DNA from: Thiobacillus sp. 63-78
GTDB taxonomy: Bacteria > Pseudomonadota > Gammaproteobacteria > Burkholderiales > Thiobacillaceae
Length of the DNA stretch: 52,157 nt
Direction: 5' to 3'
NCBI GenBank assembly: GCA_001899765.1
Contig: MKWM01000030.1
Location: forward strand, 1-52,157
Shown piece by piece: positions 1 to 9,150 of this stretch. Numbering within the stretch: position 1 is the stretch's first letter; every line of letters starts with the position of its first letter. The notes beneath the pieces were generated by a model. It made no database searches, was not told the DNA's origin, and was given only the letters and a program-made list of their open reading frames with translations. The position numbers were made by a program, and so were the translations under genes.

Positions 1-51
1 TTCATGCTTCGCTTGGCGTTTCAGCACGCCTGAATCGAATCCACAAAAACA

Positions 52-117
52 AAACCCCGACTTCGGAAAAAGACGGGGTTTGTCAGCAGTCTGGACCCGC
101 CGAGTGGCGGGTTTTTT
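52..117 (+). terminator. tandem terminator hairpins of an upstream gene outside the window
   Basis: Two hairpins follow one another. The first pairs AAACCCCG (52-59) with CGGGGTTT (74-81). The second pairs CCCGCC (96-101) with GGCGGG (106-111) over a GAGT loop and runs straight into six T residues (112-117), the classic rho-independent form on the plus strand. The gene they terminate lies left of the window. The first hairpin is also T-rich when read on the minus strand, so it may work both ways. Confidence 0.7.
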
Positions 118-170
118 ATTGCCCATGCATTTCCTGTGTCCCGGACGTGTCCCGAAGGGTATTTGATCGC

Positions 171-186
171 TTTATCGCGTGATAAA
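171..186 (+). promoter_or_regulatory. perfect dyad upstream of fbp, possible operator
   Basis: TTTATC (171-176) and GATAAA (181-186) form a perfect inverted repeat with a 4-base spacer, about 50 bases before the fbp start codon. The 16-bp size and AT-rich arms suit a LysR-type or other dimeric regulator. CbbR is a candidate because fbp is a Calvin cycle gene and cbbR is in this window, but the link is inference. Confidence 0.35.
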
Positions 187-236
187 ATATCAGATTACTC
201 TAATGCTTTTATTTGATTCCGCTTCTGGAGACCTTC

Positions 237-1250
237 ATGCATACCGGCACCACCCTGACCCAGTTCATCATCGAAGAACAGCGCCGCACCGCCGGCGCCA
301 CCGGTGATTTCACCTCGCTCCTGAACGACGTCGTCACCGCCTGCAAGGCGATTTCCAATGTCGTCAACAAGGGCGCGTTGCTGGGCGTGATGGGCTCGCT
401 CGATTCCGAAAACGTGCAGGGCGAGATGCAGAAGAAGCTCGACGTCATCACCAACGACATCATGATCCGCTCCAACGAGTGGGCCGGCCACCTCGCCGGC
501 ATGGCGTCGGAAGAGATGGACGACGTCTACGCCATTCCCGGCCAGTATCCGCTCGGCAAATATCTTCTGGTCTTTGATCCGCTCGACGGCTCCAGCAACG
601 TCGACGTCAACATCTCGGTCGGCACCATTTTCTCGATCCTCAAGGCACCGGTCGCCGGCCGCACCGCCAAGGCGGAAGATTTCCTGCAGGCCGGCACCCG
701 GCAGGTGTGCGCGGGCTACGCAATCTACGGCTCGTCGACCATGCTGGTGCTGACCTTCGGCCACGGCACGAATGGTTTTACTTTGGATCGCGACGTCGGC
801 GAGTTCGTGCTGACCCACCCCGCCATGAAAATCCCGGCCGAAACCCGGGAGTTCGCGATCAACGCGTCCAACATGCGTTTCTGGGAAAAGCCGGTGCAGC
901 GCTACGTCGACGAGTGTCTGGCCGGCAAGACCGGCCCGCGCGGCAAGGATTTCAACATGCGCTGGGTCGCCTCGATGGTCGCCGAAGTGCACCGCATCCT
1001 CACCCGCGGCGGCATCTTCATGTACCCCAAGGACACCAAGGACCCCGCCAAGGCCGGCAAGCTGCGCCTGCTGTACGAGGCCAACCCGATGGCCTTCATC
1101 GTCGAACAGGCGGGCGGTGCCGCCACCACGGGCCGCGAGCGTATCCTCGATCTGAACCCGGAAGATCTGCATCAGCGTGTGCCGGTGATCCTGGGTTCCA
1201 GAGTCGAAGTGGATACCGTGACCGGCTACCACCACGAGCAAGCGGCCTGA
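237..1250 (+). CDS. fbp: fructose-1,6-bisphosphatase, class I
   Basis: Hydrolyses fructose 1,6-bisphosphate to fructose 6-phosphate in the cytoplasm, for gluconeogenesis and RuBP regeneration in the Calvin cycle. The 337-residue product has the usual class I length. The metal/substrate signature is visible: a [10 protein letters not shown] block near residue 115, followed by the VGTIFSI strand. The C-terminal half carries the [14 protein letters not shown] and [15 protein letters not shown] stretches typical of the family. The ATG at 237 is preferred over an in-frame TTG at 213 because GGAG lies six bases upstream and the resulting [10 protein letters not shown] start matches proteobacterial Fbp. 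It stands alone, downstream of a terminator and a small dyad, and converges on the GGDEF-EAL gene. In this genome it probably serves CO2 fixation together with the cbb operon about 43 kb away. Confidence 0.96.
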   Translation: MHTGTTLTQFIIEEQRRTAGATGDFTSLLNDVVTACKAISNVVNKGALLGVMGSLDSENVQGEMQKKLDVITNDIMIRSNEWAGHLAGMASEEMDDVYAIPGQYPLGKYLLVFDPLDGSSNVDVNISVGTIFSILKAPVAGRTAKAEDFLQAGTRQVCAGYAIYGSSTMLVLTFGHGTNGFTLDRDVGEFVLTHPAMKIPAETREFAINASNMRFWEKPVQRYVDECLAGKTGPRGKDFNMRWVASMVAEVHRILTRGGIFMYPKDTKDPAKAGKLRLLYEANPMAFIVEQAGGAATTGRERILDLNPEDLHQRVPVILGSRVEVDTVTGYHHEQAA

Positions 1251-1271
1251 GCCCGTGCCTCGCGGCAGGCC

Positions 1272-3383
1272 TCAGGCCGCTGCCCGGCGCAAGCCTGCCC
1301 GCATCAGCTTGACGCATTCGTCCGGTGGCAGGGGCCGGCTGAACAGATAGCCCTGCGCCTGATCGCAATGATGAGTCCGCAGATACGCCAGTTGCGCATC
1401 GGTCTCGACGCCTTCCGCGACCACGGTCAGGCCGAGGCTGCCGGCCAGCGCGATGATGGTGCGCACGATGGCGGTGTCATTCTCGTCGCCGGGAATATCG
1501 CGGATGAACGAACGGTCGATCTTCAGGCAATGGATGGGAAAGCTCTTCAGATAGCTCAGTGAGGAATAACCCGTGCCGAAATCGTCCACCGCGATGCGCA
1601 GCCCCAGCCGCTCCAGTTCGGTCAGCACGGTCGCGGCAACCGCCCGGTTGTCCATGATCGACGACTCGGTGATCTCCAGTTCCAGATCGCTCGCCGCCAG
1701 CCCGGTATCGCGCAGGGCGGCACTGACTTCTTCCGCCAGATCCTTCTGGCGAAACTGGCGCGCCGACAGGTTGACCGCCATGGTGCCGACGGGCAGGCCC
1801 GCGTCCTGCCAGACGCGCATTTGGCGGCAGGCCTCGCGCACCACCCAGTCGCCGATCGGCAGGATGAGGCCGGTATGTTCGGCCACCGGGATGAACTCTT
1901 CGGGGTTGACCATGCCCAGTTCCGCCGACTGCCAGCGCAGCAGCGCCTCCCACCCCATCAGGCTGCCCGTCCGGATTTCCAGCTTGGGCTGGTAGTGCAG
2001 CGTCAGCTCCTTGCGTTCGAGCGCCTGCTTGAGGCGCGCTTCCAGCAGCACACGGCGCTGGATTTCTTCGGACAGATCATGGCTGAACACCCGCAAGCAG
2101 TTCCGGCCGGCCGCTTTGGCGCGATGCAGGGCCAGGTCGGCATAGCGCATCAGGACGCTGGCCGACTCACCGTCGGCCGGATAACTGACGATGCCGATGC
2201 TGACGCCGATCCCCAGACGATCGCTGCCGATATCGAATTCCCGCCCCATGGCGTCCAGCAGGGTCTGCCCGACCTGCCTCGCCTGTTCGGAGGTGGTGCG
2301 CGCCAGCAGGATCATGAATTCGTCGCCGCTGAAACGGGCCAGAAAAGCCGGGGCGGGTAGCGTTGCCCGGATACGCCCCGCCACCGCCACCAGCAGCAGG
2401 TCGCCGTATTCGTGGCCCAGCGTGTCGTTCACGTTCTGGAAATGGTCGAGATCCAGCAGCATCACGGTACAGGGTTCTGTCTCATCGCCGGAACGAATGG
2501 ACTGGTTGAGCCGCTCGCTGAACGCGGTCCGGTTCGGCAATCCGGTCAGGTCGTCATGCGTGAGCATATGGCGCATCTGGCGGAACGGCCGGCTCACCGC
2601 TTCGGCATAGATCGCGCGATAGAGAAAATAATAGGCAAACACCTTGTAGGTATGCCCCAGCAGGCTGGCCGTGCTGCTCACCTGCACATAGACGACGAAG
2701 AAGAGCTCGGCCGCCGCCATCAGCAGCAAGGCCAGCATCAGGCTCTCGAAATCGCAGTGGGTGATCAGCCGGCGGCGCAGGTACAGCAGGACGGCAATCG
2801 CGAGGTACAGGCCGAACACGCCCCATTCGAGCGCTATCTTGAGCGGGGTCAAACCCTCGCCCATGACATACATGGCGGGAATGGCCTGGGGCGATGCCAA
2901 CAGCCCCCAGGACACGCCCCCCAACAGAAGCAGAACGGCCACCCAGGCATAGCGGCTGGCCGGAACCTGCGTGACGGGCGTTTCCGGAAGCAGCACATAC
3001 GCCAGCAGCCCGATCCCGGCGGCCAGCCGGCCGCACAGCCAGAAAAGAATGGCTTTGTGGGGGGAATTCGGGCTGACCAGGTCCGGCATGCCCAGATAGG
3101 ACAGAAAATGCAGGGTGTCGAACAACGCCACCGCGAGGAACGCGCAGCCCAATGCCACGGAGCGGGTCGAGCGCAAGGTTTCCTGGGCGCCATGGCCGGT
3201 AAAGAAAACCAGCGCCGCCACCACGACGGCAAAGATTTCCATCACCGAATGGAACGCCAGGAAAACGGGGGGCGAGAGCGTCAGCTGATTGGCTGGAAAG
3301 GTCTGCCACAGCAGCAGGGGGATGCTGGCGGACAGCAGCAGTATGCCGGCAAGGCGGTGGGTGTCCTGTGCTGGCAAGCTCAT
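1272..3383 (-). CDS. membrane-bound GGDEF-EAL protein (c-di-GMP turnover)
   Basis: A 703-residue c-di-GMP signalling protein. Roughly residues 10-260 are a multi-pass membrane sensor resembling a MASE3-type domain, with conserved FH...E and DTLHFLSYLGMP stretches. A diguanylate cyclase domain follows, starting near HDDLTGLPNRTAF, then a C-terminal phosphodiesterase domain. The cyclase signature reads SGDEF instead of GGDEF, and no RxxD inhibitory site precedes it (LPAPAFLARF). The EAL domain looks intact: EALLRW, NLSARQF, DDFGTGYSS and KIDRSFI are all present, so phosphodiesterase activity is likely. SGDEF variants can be active or degenerate, so the net activity is uncertain. It is monocistronic, convergent with fbp. 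The start is the first ATG; the ribosome binding site is weak. Confidence 0.9.
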   Translation of the reverse strand: MSLPAQDTHRLAGILLLSASIPLLLWQTFPANQLTLSPPVFLAFHSVMEIFAVVVAALVFFTGHGAQETLRSTRSVALGCAFLAVALFDTLHFLSYLGMPDLVSPNSPHKAILFWLCGRLAAGIGLLAYVLLPETPVTQVPASRYAWVAVLLLLGGVSWGLLASPQAIPAMYVMGEGLTPLKIALEWGVFGLYLAIAVLLYLRRRLITHCDFESLMLALLLMAAAELFFVVYVQVSSTASLLGHTYKVFAYYFLYRAIYAEAVSRPFRQMRHMLTHDDLTGLPNRTAFSERLNQSIRSGDETEPCTVMLLDLDHFQNVNDTLGHEYGDLLLVAVAGRIRATLPAPAFLARFSGDEFMILLARTTSEQARQVGQTLLDAMGREFDIGSDRLGIGVSIGIVSYPADGESASVLMRYADLALHRAKAAGRNCLRVFSHDLSEEIQRRVLLEARLKQALERKELTLHYQPKLEIRTGSLMGWEALLRWQSAELGMVNPEEFIPVAEHTGLILPIGDWVVREACRQMRVWQDAGLPVGTMAVNLSARQFRQKDLAEEVSAALRDTGLAASDLELEITESSIMDNRAVAATVLTELERLGLRIAVDDFGTGYSSLSYLKSFPIHCLKIDRSFIRDIPGDENDTAIVRTIIALAGSLGLTVVAEGVETDAQLAYLRTHHCDQAQGYLFSRPLPPDECVKLMRAGLRRAAA

Positions 3384-3422
3384 TGAAGCAGGTTGTTCTC
3401 TCTGGGGTGGAGGGCCGCGCTT

Positions 3423-3693
3423 TTAGGGCCTGTTAACACTATTTTCAGGTCTGCGTTGCTGCGAGAAAGCGATGGATGCAAGGCGCGTCGCGCCGGCAAG
3501 GGTCGTTCCCTTGCCAAGCGGCGCAACGCCGCAGACGCGCTTTCTCGCAGCAACCCGGAGGGGCGGGCCCATTCGGGCGCATCCCTTTGTCGCAGCCCGC
3601 TTGCTGTGCCCGCACAGCGGCACGGTCTGCTTCGCGGGCTGCATCCCGAATCGGCCTCGCCGCAGACCTGAAAATAGTGTTAACAGGCCCTAA
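3423..3693. mobile_element. MITE-like element with 33-bp perfect terminal inverted repeats
   Basis: The ends, 3423-3455 and 3661-3693, are perfect 33-bp inverted repeats beginning TTAGGGCCTGTTAACAC. Inside are further nested inverted repeats: a perfect 17-bp pair (3455-3471 with 3538-3554), an 8-bp hairpin GGCAAGGG/CCCTTGCC (3495-3502 with 3508-3515), ATTCGGG/CCCGAAT (3571-3577 with 3645-3651), GCAGCCCGC/GCGGGCTGC (3592-3600 with 3634-3642) and GCTGTGC/GCACAGC (3603-3609 with 3612-3618). No transposase frame fits. The 271-bp size, long terminal repeats and lack of coding capacity suggest a non-autonomous miniature element; a structured intergenic repeat family is the alternative. No unambiguous target-site duplication is visible. 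It fills half of the 541-bp gap between two genes; the remaining 231 bases before yqgE show no other gene. Confidence 0.65.
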
Positions 3694-3924
3694 TTGTCTG
3701 ACCGATCAAAGTATTCCGGTTTTGCCGGCCCCGGTCAACGTTTTGCTGCGCGCCCGGCAGACGAAACGATAAAACATGGCGTGGCCGAAGTCGCGCCGAC
3801 CACGGCGAACCCCTGCGAGCGCACGGATATATTTCAGGCATGAAGGGTTATGGCCGCTATAGTTGGAAGACAAGCCGAAAAAGTGGTGGCCTGATTTGAG
3901 GCAGATTACAATGGGAAGGCAATC

Positions 3925-4482
3925 ATGGATACCGTCAATCTCACCCACAATTTCCTGATCGCCATGCCAGGTATGGTCGATCCCAATTTCAACGGCACGT
4001 TGACCTATATCTGCGACCACAGCACCCAGGGCGCCCTGGGCGTGGTGGTCAATCGTCCGATCGATCTCGAACTGTCGGCCCTGTTCGAGCAAATCGGATT
4101 GTCGCTGCCGGAACGCCTGCATCATGACATCGTGTATTTCGGCGGGCCGGTGCAGACCGAACGTGGATTCGTGCTGCACACACCGCCGCTCACCTTCAGT
4201 TCCACCCTCACTGTCAATGACGTCGTCAGCCTGACCACGTCGAAGGACGTGCTGGAAGCCGTGAGCCAGGGCGCCGGACCGGAAAAATTCATGGTATCTC
4301 TGGGCTATGCGGGCTGGTCTGCAGGCCAGCTGGAGGACGAGATCATGCAGAATGCGTGGCTGTCGGTGGCCGCCGACCCGCAGGTGATTTTCGACCTGGC
4401 ACCCGAGGAACGTCTGCCTGCCGCGATGAAACTGCTGGGGATCGATTTCGCCAGCCTGTCCGAAGAAGCCGGACACGCTTGA
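3925..4482 (+). CDS. YqgE/AlgH family protein (DUF179)
   Basis: A 185-residue cytoplasmic protein of the YqgE/AlgH family. Family hallmarks are present: the [12 protein letters not shown] start, [10 protein letters not shown] near residue 35, and [16 protein letters not shown] near residue 73. The biochemical role is not established; AlgH was linked to alginate gene expression in Pseudomonas, but most homologues are simply conserved neighbours of ruvX. The stop codon shares bases with the TTG start of ruvX, so the two are translationally linked. It begins the yqgE-ruvX-pyrR-pyrB-pyrX-lnt run, an order seen in many beta- and gammaproteobacteria. Confidence 0.93.
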   Translation: MDTVNLTHNFLIAMPGMVDPNFNGTLTYICDHSTQGALGVVVNRPIDLELSALFEQIGLSLPERLHHDIVYFGGPVQTERGFVLHTPPLTFSSTLTVNDVVSLTTSKDVLEAVSQGAGPEKFMVSLGYAGWSAGQLEDEIMQNAWLSVAADPQVIFDLAPEERLPAAMKLLGIDFASLSEEAGHA

Positions 4483-4916
4483 ACCCGGAGCATACCCACG
4501 GCACGGTGCTGGCCCTCGACCTCGGCCTCAAGCGTACCGGCGTGGCCACGGGGGATTTGTCGATCGGCATTGCGCACCCGCTCACGGTCATTCAGGCCGA
4601 CTCGACCGAAGCCCGGCTCGCCGCGCTCGCCGGACTCGTCGCTGAATGGCAGCCGGTGCTGCTGGTGCTGGGCCTGCCCGCTCATGCCGACGGCAGCGAA
4701 CATGACATGACGCGGGTAGCCAGAAACTTCGCCCGTAAACTAGAATCCCGCTTCACCCTCCCGGTTTTTCTGGTGGACGAACGCCATACCAGCACGGCGG
4801 CAGAATCCGAGTTGCATGCACGCGGCATCCACGGCAGGAAAAACAAGGCGCTGACGGATGCCGTCGCCGCCCAACTCATACTGCAAGGGTTTTTTGATGC
4901 ACGCCTCACTGCCTGA
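4479..4916 (+). CDS. ruvX: Holliday junction resolvase-like RuvX (YqgF family)
   Basis: A 145-residue RNase H-fold nuclease of the YqgF/RuvX family, implicated in 16S rRNA 5'-end maturation and formerly called a putative Holliday junction resolvase. The first metal-binding aspartate is in [12 protein letters not shown] near residue 14; [11 protein letters not shown] and the C-terminal [16 protein letters not shown] carry the other conserved acidic positions. TTG at 4479 overlaps the yqgE stop and gives the normal family length; GTG at 4506 is an in-frame alternative that would remove nine residues. The 3' end overlaps pyrR by 20 bases. Confidence 0.9.
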   Translation: MNPEHTHGTVLALDLGLKRTGVATGDLSIGIAHPLTVIQADSTEARLAALAGLVAEWQPVLLVLGLPAHADGSEHDMTRVARNFARKLESRFTLPVFLVDERHTSTAAESELHARGIHGRKNKALTDAVAAQLILQGFFDARLTA

Positions 4917-5391
4917 CGCCAACACCCTGATCGTGCAACTCGCCGACGTCATCGCGCCGGCGCTCACGCCCGATACGCTGATCGTGGGCATCCACACCGG
5001 CGGCGTATGGGTAGCCGAGCGCCTGCATGCATTGCTGTCATGCAGCCAGCCGCTCGGCACGCTCGACATCTCGTTTTACCGCGACGACTTCTCGCGCATC
5101 GGCCTGCATCCGCAGGTCAAGCCGTCCAATCTGCCTTTCGATCTGGAAGATCGCGCCATCCTGCTGGTCGACGACGTGCTGCACAGCGGCCGCACGGTGC
5201 GCGCGGCGATGAACGAGCTGTTCGACTACGGCCGCCCCGCCTCGATCCGGCTGGCCGTGCTGGTCGACCGCGGCGGCCACGAACTGCCGATCCGCCCCGA
5301 TTTCGCGGGCCTGTCCATCACCGTTCCCGACCACCGGAACATCAATCTTTCCCGCCTCGACGACGGCCATCTGACGCTTACGCTTGCATGA
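4897..5391 (+). CDS. pyrR: bifunctional pyr operon regulator / uracil phosphoribosyltransferase
   Basis: A 164-residue type I phosphoribosyltransferase. The PRPP-binding loop is clear: [18 protein letters not shown], preceded by [14 protein letters not shown] near the N-terminus and [13 protein letters not shown] in the middle. Family members convert uracil and PRPP to UMP, and in Firmicutes they bind pyr mRNA to attenuate transcription; the regulatory role in Proteobacteria is less certain. I see no PyrR-type leader attenuator in front of the run. The start at 4897 lies within the end of ruvX, and its own stop overlaps the pyrB start in an ATGA, so translation is coupled. Confidence 0.93.
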   Translation: MHASLPDANTLIVQLADVIAPALTPDTLIVGIHTGGVWVAERLHALLSCSQPLGTLDISFYRDDFSRIGLHPQVKPSNLPFDLEDRAILLVDDVLHSGRTVRAAMNELFDYGRPASIRLAVLVDRGGHELPIRPDFAGLSITVPDHRNINLSRLDDGHLTLTLA

Positions 5392-6341
5392 ACCCACAAC
5401 TCAGCCAGGATGGCAGGCTGCGCCACCTGCTCACCCTCGACGGCCTGCCGCGCGCCATCATCACGCAAATCCTCGACACCGCCGAATCCTTCATGGACGT
5501 CGGCGAACGCGAGGTGAAAAAAGTCCCGCTGCTGCGCGGCAAAAGCATCTTCAATCTGTTCTTCGAGCCGTCGACACGCACCCGCACGACCTTCGAGATC
5601 GCCGCCAAACGCCTCTCCGCGGACGTGGTCAACCTCAACATCGCGACCTCCAGCCAGACCAAGGGCGAGGCGATTCTCGACACCGTCGACAATCTTTCCG
5701 CCATGCACGCCGACATGTTCGTCGTGCGCCACGCACAATCCGGGGCGGCGCACTTCATCGCACAGCATGTGGCGCCGCATATCTCGGTGGTGAACGCGGG
5801 CGACGGCCGCCATGCGCATCCCACCCAGGGCTTGCTCGACATGTTCACCATCCGCCGCTTCAAGGGCGAGTTCCACAATCTGACCGTGGCGATCGTCGGC
5901 GACGTGCTGCATTCGCGCGTGGCGCGCTCGCAGATCCACGCGCTGACCACGCTGGGCGTGCCTGAAGTCCGCGTCATCGGCCCGAAAACCCTGCTCCCCA
6001 CCGGGGTCGAGCAGATGGGCGTCAGGGTGTTCCACGACATGGAAGCAGGACTTGCCGGATGCGACGTGGTCATCATGTTGCGCCTGCAGAACGAGCGCAT
6101 GAAAGGCGCGCGATTGCCCAGTTCGCAGGAATACTTCAAATTCTTCGGGCTGACGCCGGAAAAGCTTGCGCTCGCCCGGCCGGATGCCATCGTGATGCAT
6201 CCCGGCCCGATGAACCGCGGCGTCGAGATCGCGTCCGAAGTGGCCGACGGCCCGCAGTCGGTCATCCTGCCGCAGGTGACCTACGGCATCGCGGTGCGCA
6301 TGGCGGTGATGGCCATGCTGGCGGGGACGGGGAACGCATGA
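5388..6341 (+). CDS. pyrB: aspartate carbamoyltransferase catalytic subunit
   Basis: Condenses carbamoyl phosphate with aspartate, the committed step of pyrimidine synthesis. The 317-residue product carries the carbamoyl phosphate loop [13 protein letters not shown] near residue 57, the [11 protein letters not shown] motif, and [13 protein letters not shown] near the C-terminus. Start and stop each sit in an ATGA overlap, with pyrR upstream and the pseudo-dihydroorotase downstream. This layout matches the class of ATCase in which PyrB forms a dodecamer with an inactive PyrC-like partner; no pyrI regulatory subunit is seen here. Confidence 0.97.
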   Translation: MNPQLSQDGRLRHLLTLDGLPRAIITQILDTAESFMDVGEREVKKVPLLRGKSIFNLFFEPSTRTRTTFEIAAKRLSADVVNLNIATSSQTKGEAILDTVDNLSAMHADMFVVRHAQSGAAHFIAQHVAPHISVVNAGDGRHAHPTQGLLDMFTIRRFKGEFHNLTVAIVGDVLHSRVARSQIHALTTLGVPEVRVIGPKTLLPTGVEQMGVRVFHDMEAGLAGCDVVIMLRLQNERMKGARLPSSQEYFKFFGLTPEKLALARPDAIVMHPGPMNRGVEIASEVADGPQSVILPQVTYGIAVRMAVMAMLAGTGNA

Positions 6342-7618
6342 ATATTCATATCAGGAACGGGCGCGTCATCGACCCGATGAACGAACGCGACGAAATGACC
6401 GACGTGTTCGTGACCGCGGGCAGAATCGCCGCCATCGGACAGATGCCTGCCGGCTTCCAGGCCAGCCATACGATCGACGCCACCGGCCTCGTCGTCTGCC
6501 CCGGTCTGGTCGATTTGTCGGTGCGCCTGCGTGAACCCGGTTTCGAGTACCGGGCCACACTCGAATCGGAAATGCTGGCGGCTGCTGCAGGCGGCGTGAC
6601 CTCGCTCGCCTGTCCACCCGATACCGACCCGCCACTGGATGAACCGGGCCTGGTGGAAATGCTCAAGTTCCGCGCCCGCAATCTTCCCGGGCCGCGCGTC
6701 TATCCGATCGGCGCCATGACGCAGAAGCTTGAAGGACAGATGCTCACCGAAATGGCCGAACTGACCGAAGCCGGTTGCCGCGCCTTCACCCAGGCCGATG
6801 CGCCGATGACCGACACGCTGGTTTTGCTGCGCGCCATGGAATACGCCGCCACGTTCGGCTTCAGCCTGTGGTTGCGGCCGCAGGACGCGACGCTGGCGCG
6901 CGGCGGCGTCGCGCACGATGGCGCGGTGGCGACGCGACTCGGCCTCCAGGGGATTCCGGCGCTGGCCGAAACCGTGGCGCTGGCGACCATCCTGCAACTG
7001 GCCCGCGAAACCGGCGCACGTATCCATCTTGCCCGCCTGTCGACGCGTGAGGGCATTGCCATGGTCCGGGCGGCCAAGGCGCAAGGACTCGCCGTCACCT
7101 GCGATGTAGCCTGCGCCCATGTACACCTGTCGGAGAACGACCTCATCGGTTTCGATTCGCATCTGCATCTGGTGCCGCCGCTCAGAAGCCTGCGCGACCG
7201 CGATGCCATCCGCGAAGCCTTGCGCGATGGCTCCATCGACGCGCTGTGCTCCGACCACACCCCGGTCGACGAGGACGTCAAGCTGGTGCCCTTCGGCGAA
7301 TCGACGCCGGGCGCCTCGGGGGTCGAACTGCTGCTTCCGCTGACCTTGAAATGGGCGCGTGACATGGGTGTGCCCCTGCTGCGGGCGATCGACCTGATTT
7401 CCTGGAAACCGGCACAGATCCTGGGCATCCCCGGCGGAAACCTGTCGATCGGCAGTGCCGCCGATCTGTGCATATTCGACGAATCCGCCGAATGGATCGT
7501 CACCCCCAAAATCCTGTCCAGCCAGGGCGACAACACGCCTTTCCTCGATCATCCGATGCAGGGCCGGGTCCGCTACACCGTGATCGACGGTCATATCGAT
7601 TTTGAATCGCCCGGCTAG
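6338..7618 (+). CDS. inactive dihydroorotase homologue (PyrX/PyrC'-type ATCase subunit)
   Basis: A 426-residue amidohydrolase-fold protein, coupled to pyrB by an ATGA overlap. Active dihydroorotases have an HxH metal motif in a PGLVDLHVHLREPG-like stretch; here it reads [14 protein letters not shown], so both histidines are replaced (Ser and Arg). The later metal-site regions also diverge ([10 protein letters not shown] and [10 protein letters not shown]). Similar non-catalytic homologues in Pseudomonas are structural partners that hold the PyrB trimers together, and that is the likely role. A functional pyrC must then lie elsewhere in the genome. Automated annotation would probably call it plain dihydroorotase. 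Confidence 0.9.
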   Translation: MNIHIRNGRVIDPMNERDEMTDVFVTAGRIAAIGQMPAGFQASHTIDATGLVVCPGLVDLSVRLREPGFEYRATLESEMLAAAAGGVTSLACPPDTDPPLDEPGLVEMLKFRARNLPGPRVYPIGAMTQKLEGQMLTEMAELTEAGCRAFTQADAPMTDTLVLLRAMEYAATFGFSLWLRPQDATLARGGVAHDGAVATRLGLQGIPALAETVALATILQLARETGARIHLARLSTREGIAMVRAAKAQGLAVTCDVACAHVHLSENDLIGFDSHLHLVPPLRSLRDRDAIREALRDGSIDALCSDHTPVDEDVKLVPFGESTPGASGVELLLPLTLKWARDMGVPLLRAIDLISWKPAQILGIPGGNLSIGSAADLCIFDESAEWIVTPKILSSQGDNTPFLDHPMQGRVRYTVIDGHIDFESPG

Positions 7619-7632
7619 GCGCGACGCCCGGC

Positions 7633-9150
7633 ATGGGGGATAAGCATTCCGCCCTGCGGGGCGCCGCCATCCTGTCGCCGCTTCTGAGCCTGCTTGCGGG
7701 CGCGGCGGCCGTCGCCGGCTTCGCGCCATTCGGATTCTGGCTTCTGCCCATACTGAGCCTGACCGTGCTGTTCGCGCAGTGGTCGCGCACGCCGTCCCGG
7801 CAGGCCGGCTTTGTGACCGGGCTGGCCTGGGGGCTGGGGTTTTTTCTCACCGGCGTGAGCTGGGTCTTTGTCAGCCTGTGGGTCTATGGCGGCATGCCCA
7901 TGTGGCTGGCCGGACTCGCCACCTTGTTGTTCTGCGCATTCCTCGCGCTGTTCCCGGCGACGGTCGGCGCACTGCAGGCACGGTGGCGCCACGCCCCTGC
8001 GTCGAGAATCGTGCTGCTGCTGCCGCTTGCCTGGGGCGTGTCGGAATGGATACGTGGCTGGATTTTCACCGGTTTTCCCTGGCTGGTTGCGGGTTACTCG
8101 CAAATTCCCGATGGTCCGTTGGCCGGCTATGCCCCGCTCGTCGGCGTGTACGGCATTTCGTTTCTGCTGGCACTGATGGCAGGTCTGCTGGCATGGGGCA
8201 TGACACCGCGCACGTCGCGGGCGTCGCGTATCTGGGCGGCGGTAGCGATCGTGACGCTCGGAGTCGGCGGTCAGGCCTTGCGCGGCATTCAATGGACCAC
8301 CCCTGACGGGGCACCGACTTCCGTCGCGCTGCTGCAGGGCAACATCCCGCAGGACATGAAGTGGCAACCCGAGAAAACCCTCGCCACACTGGACCACTAC
8401 GCACGCATGGCCGCCGCCTCACCCGCGCGCCTGATCGTCCTGCCGGAAACGGCGCTGCCGCTGTTCGAGTCCGCACTCCCCGACGCCTATCGCAAGGGTC
8501 TGATCGCCCTCGGCCGCCGCAACGGCGGTGACGTGCTGGCTGGCCTGCCGACCGGCTCGCTGGACGGCGCCTACTACAACAGCGTCGCCAGTTTCGGCAG
8601 TGCGCCCAGCCAGCGTTACAGCAAGGTGCATCTGGTGCCGTTCGGCGAATACATCCCGCTGAAAAAAATATGGGGCTGGGTCATCGAAGTCCTGCACATC
8701 CCGCTCTCCGATTTCGCGCGCGGCGCGATCGACCAGCGCCCGCTCGCCATCGGTGGCCAGCGCGTCGCCGCCGACATCTGCTACGAGGACGCGTTCGGCG
8801 AAGAAATCATCCGCCAGCTGCCGCAAGCGAGCGTACTGGTCAACGTCAGCAATCTGGCCTGGTTCGGCGATTCGCTGGCGCCCTGGCAGCACACGCAGAT
8901 GTCGCAGGCGCGCGCACTGGAAACGGGGCGCATGATGCTGCGTGCGACCAATACCGGCCTGACCGCGATCATCGATGTGAACGGCCAGGTCCTGGCCAGC
9001 CTGCCGCTCTTCACTGCCGGCAGCCTCAGCGGCGAGATTCAGGGGTATGCCGGCAGTACGCCGTATGTGCGCTGGGGCAATACGCCAGTACTGGCGCTGT
9101 GGGGGCTATTGGGCGTCATCCTGCTGGCAGCCGCGTTCAGGCGGCCCTGA
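7633..9150 (+). CDS. lnt: apolipoprotein N-acyltransferase
   Basis: Transfers the third acyl chain to the N-terminal cysteine of lipoproteins in the inner membrane. The 505-residue protein has an N-terminal multi-pass domain (about residues 10-210) followed by a periplasmic nitrilase-fold domain. The catalytic Glu-Lys-Cys residues lie in VLPETALPLF, SKVHLVPFGEYIPL and ADICYEDAFGEE, and VSNLAWFGDSLAPWQH is also typical. It starts 14 bases after pyrX and likely shares its transcript. Its last 14 bases overlap the end of the convergent diguanylate cyclase gene. Confidence 0.96.
   Translation: MGDKHSALRGAAILSPLLSLLAGAAAVAGFAPFGFWLLPILSLTVLFAQWSRTPSRQAGFVTGLAWGLGFFLTGVSWVFVSLWVYGGMPMWLAGLATLLFCAFLALFPATVGALQARWRHAPASRIVLLLPLAWGVSEWIRGWIFTGFPWLVAGYSQIPDGPLAGYAPLVGVYGISFLLALMAGLLAWGMTPRTSRASRIWAAVAIVTLGVGGQALRGIQWTTPDGAPTSVALLQGNIPQDMKWQPEKTLATLDHYARMAAASPARLIVLPETALPLFESALPDAYRKGLIALGRRNGGDVLAGLPTGSLDGAYYNSVASFGSAPSQRYSKVHLVPFGEYIPLKKIWGWVIEVLHIPLSDFARGAIDQRPLAIGGQRVAADICYEDAFGEEIIRQLPQASVLVNVSNLAWFGDSLAPWQHTQMSQARALETGRMMLRATNTGLTAIIDVNGQVLASLPLFTAGSLSGEIQGYAGSTPYVRWGNTPVLALWGLLGVILLAAAFRRP

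Noticed and set aside
195..1241. A 348-residue open frame antisense to fbp
   Set aside because: It is a shadow of fbp with Asp/Val/Gly/His-rich composition.
3393..3671. Small open frames through the MITE-like element
   Set aside because: They run through hairpin arms in several frames and strands and show no transposase or other motif.
6338..7618. Active dihydroorotase
   Set aside because: The HxH metal motif is replaced by Ser and Arg.
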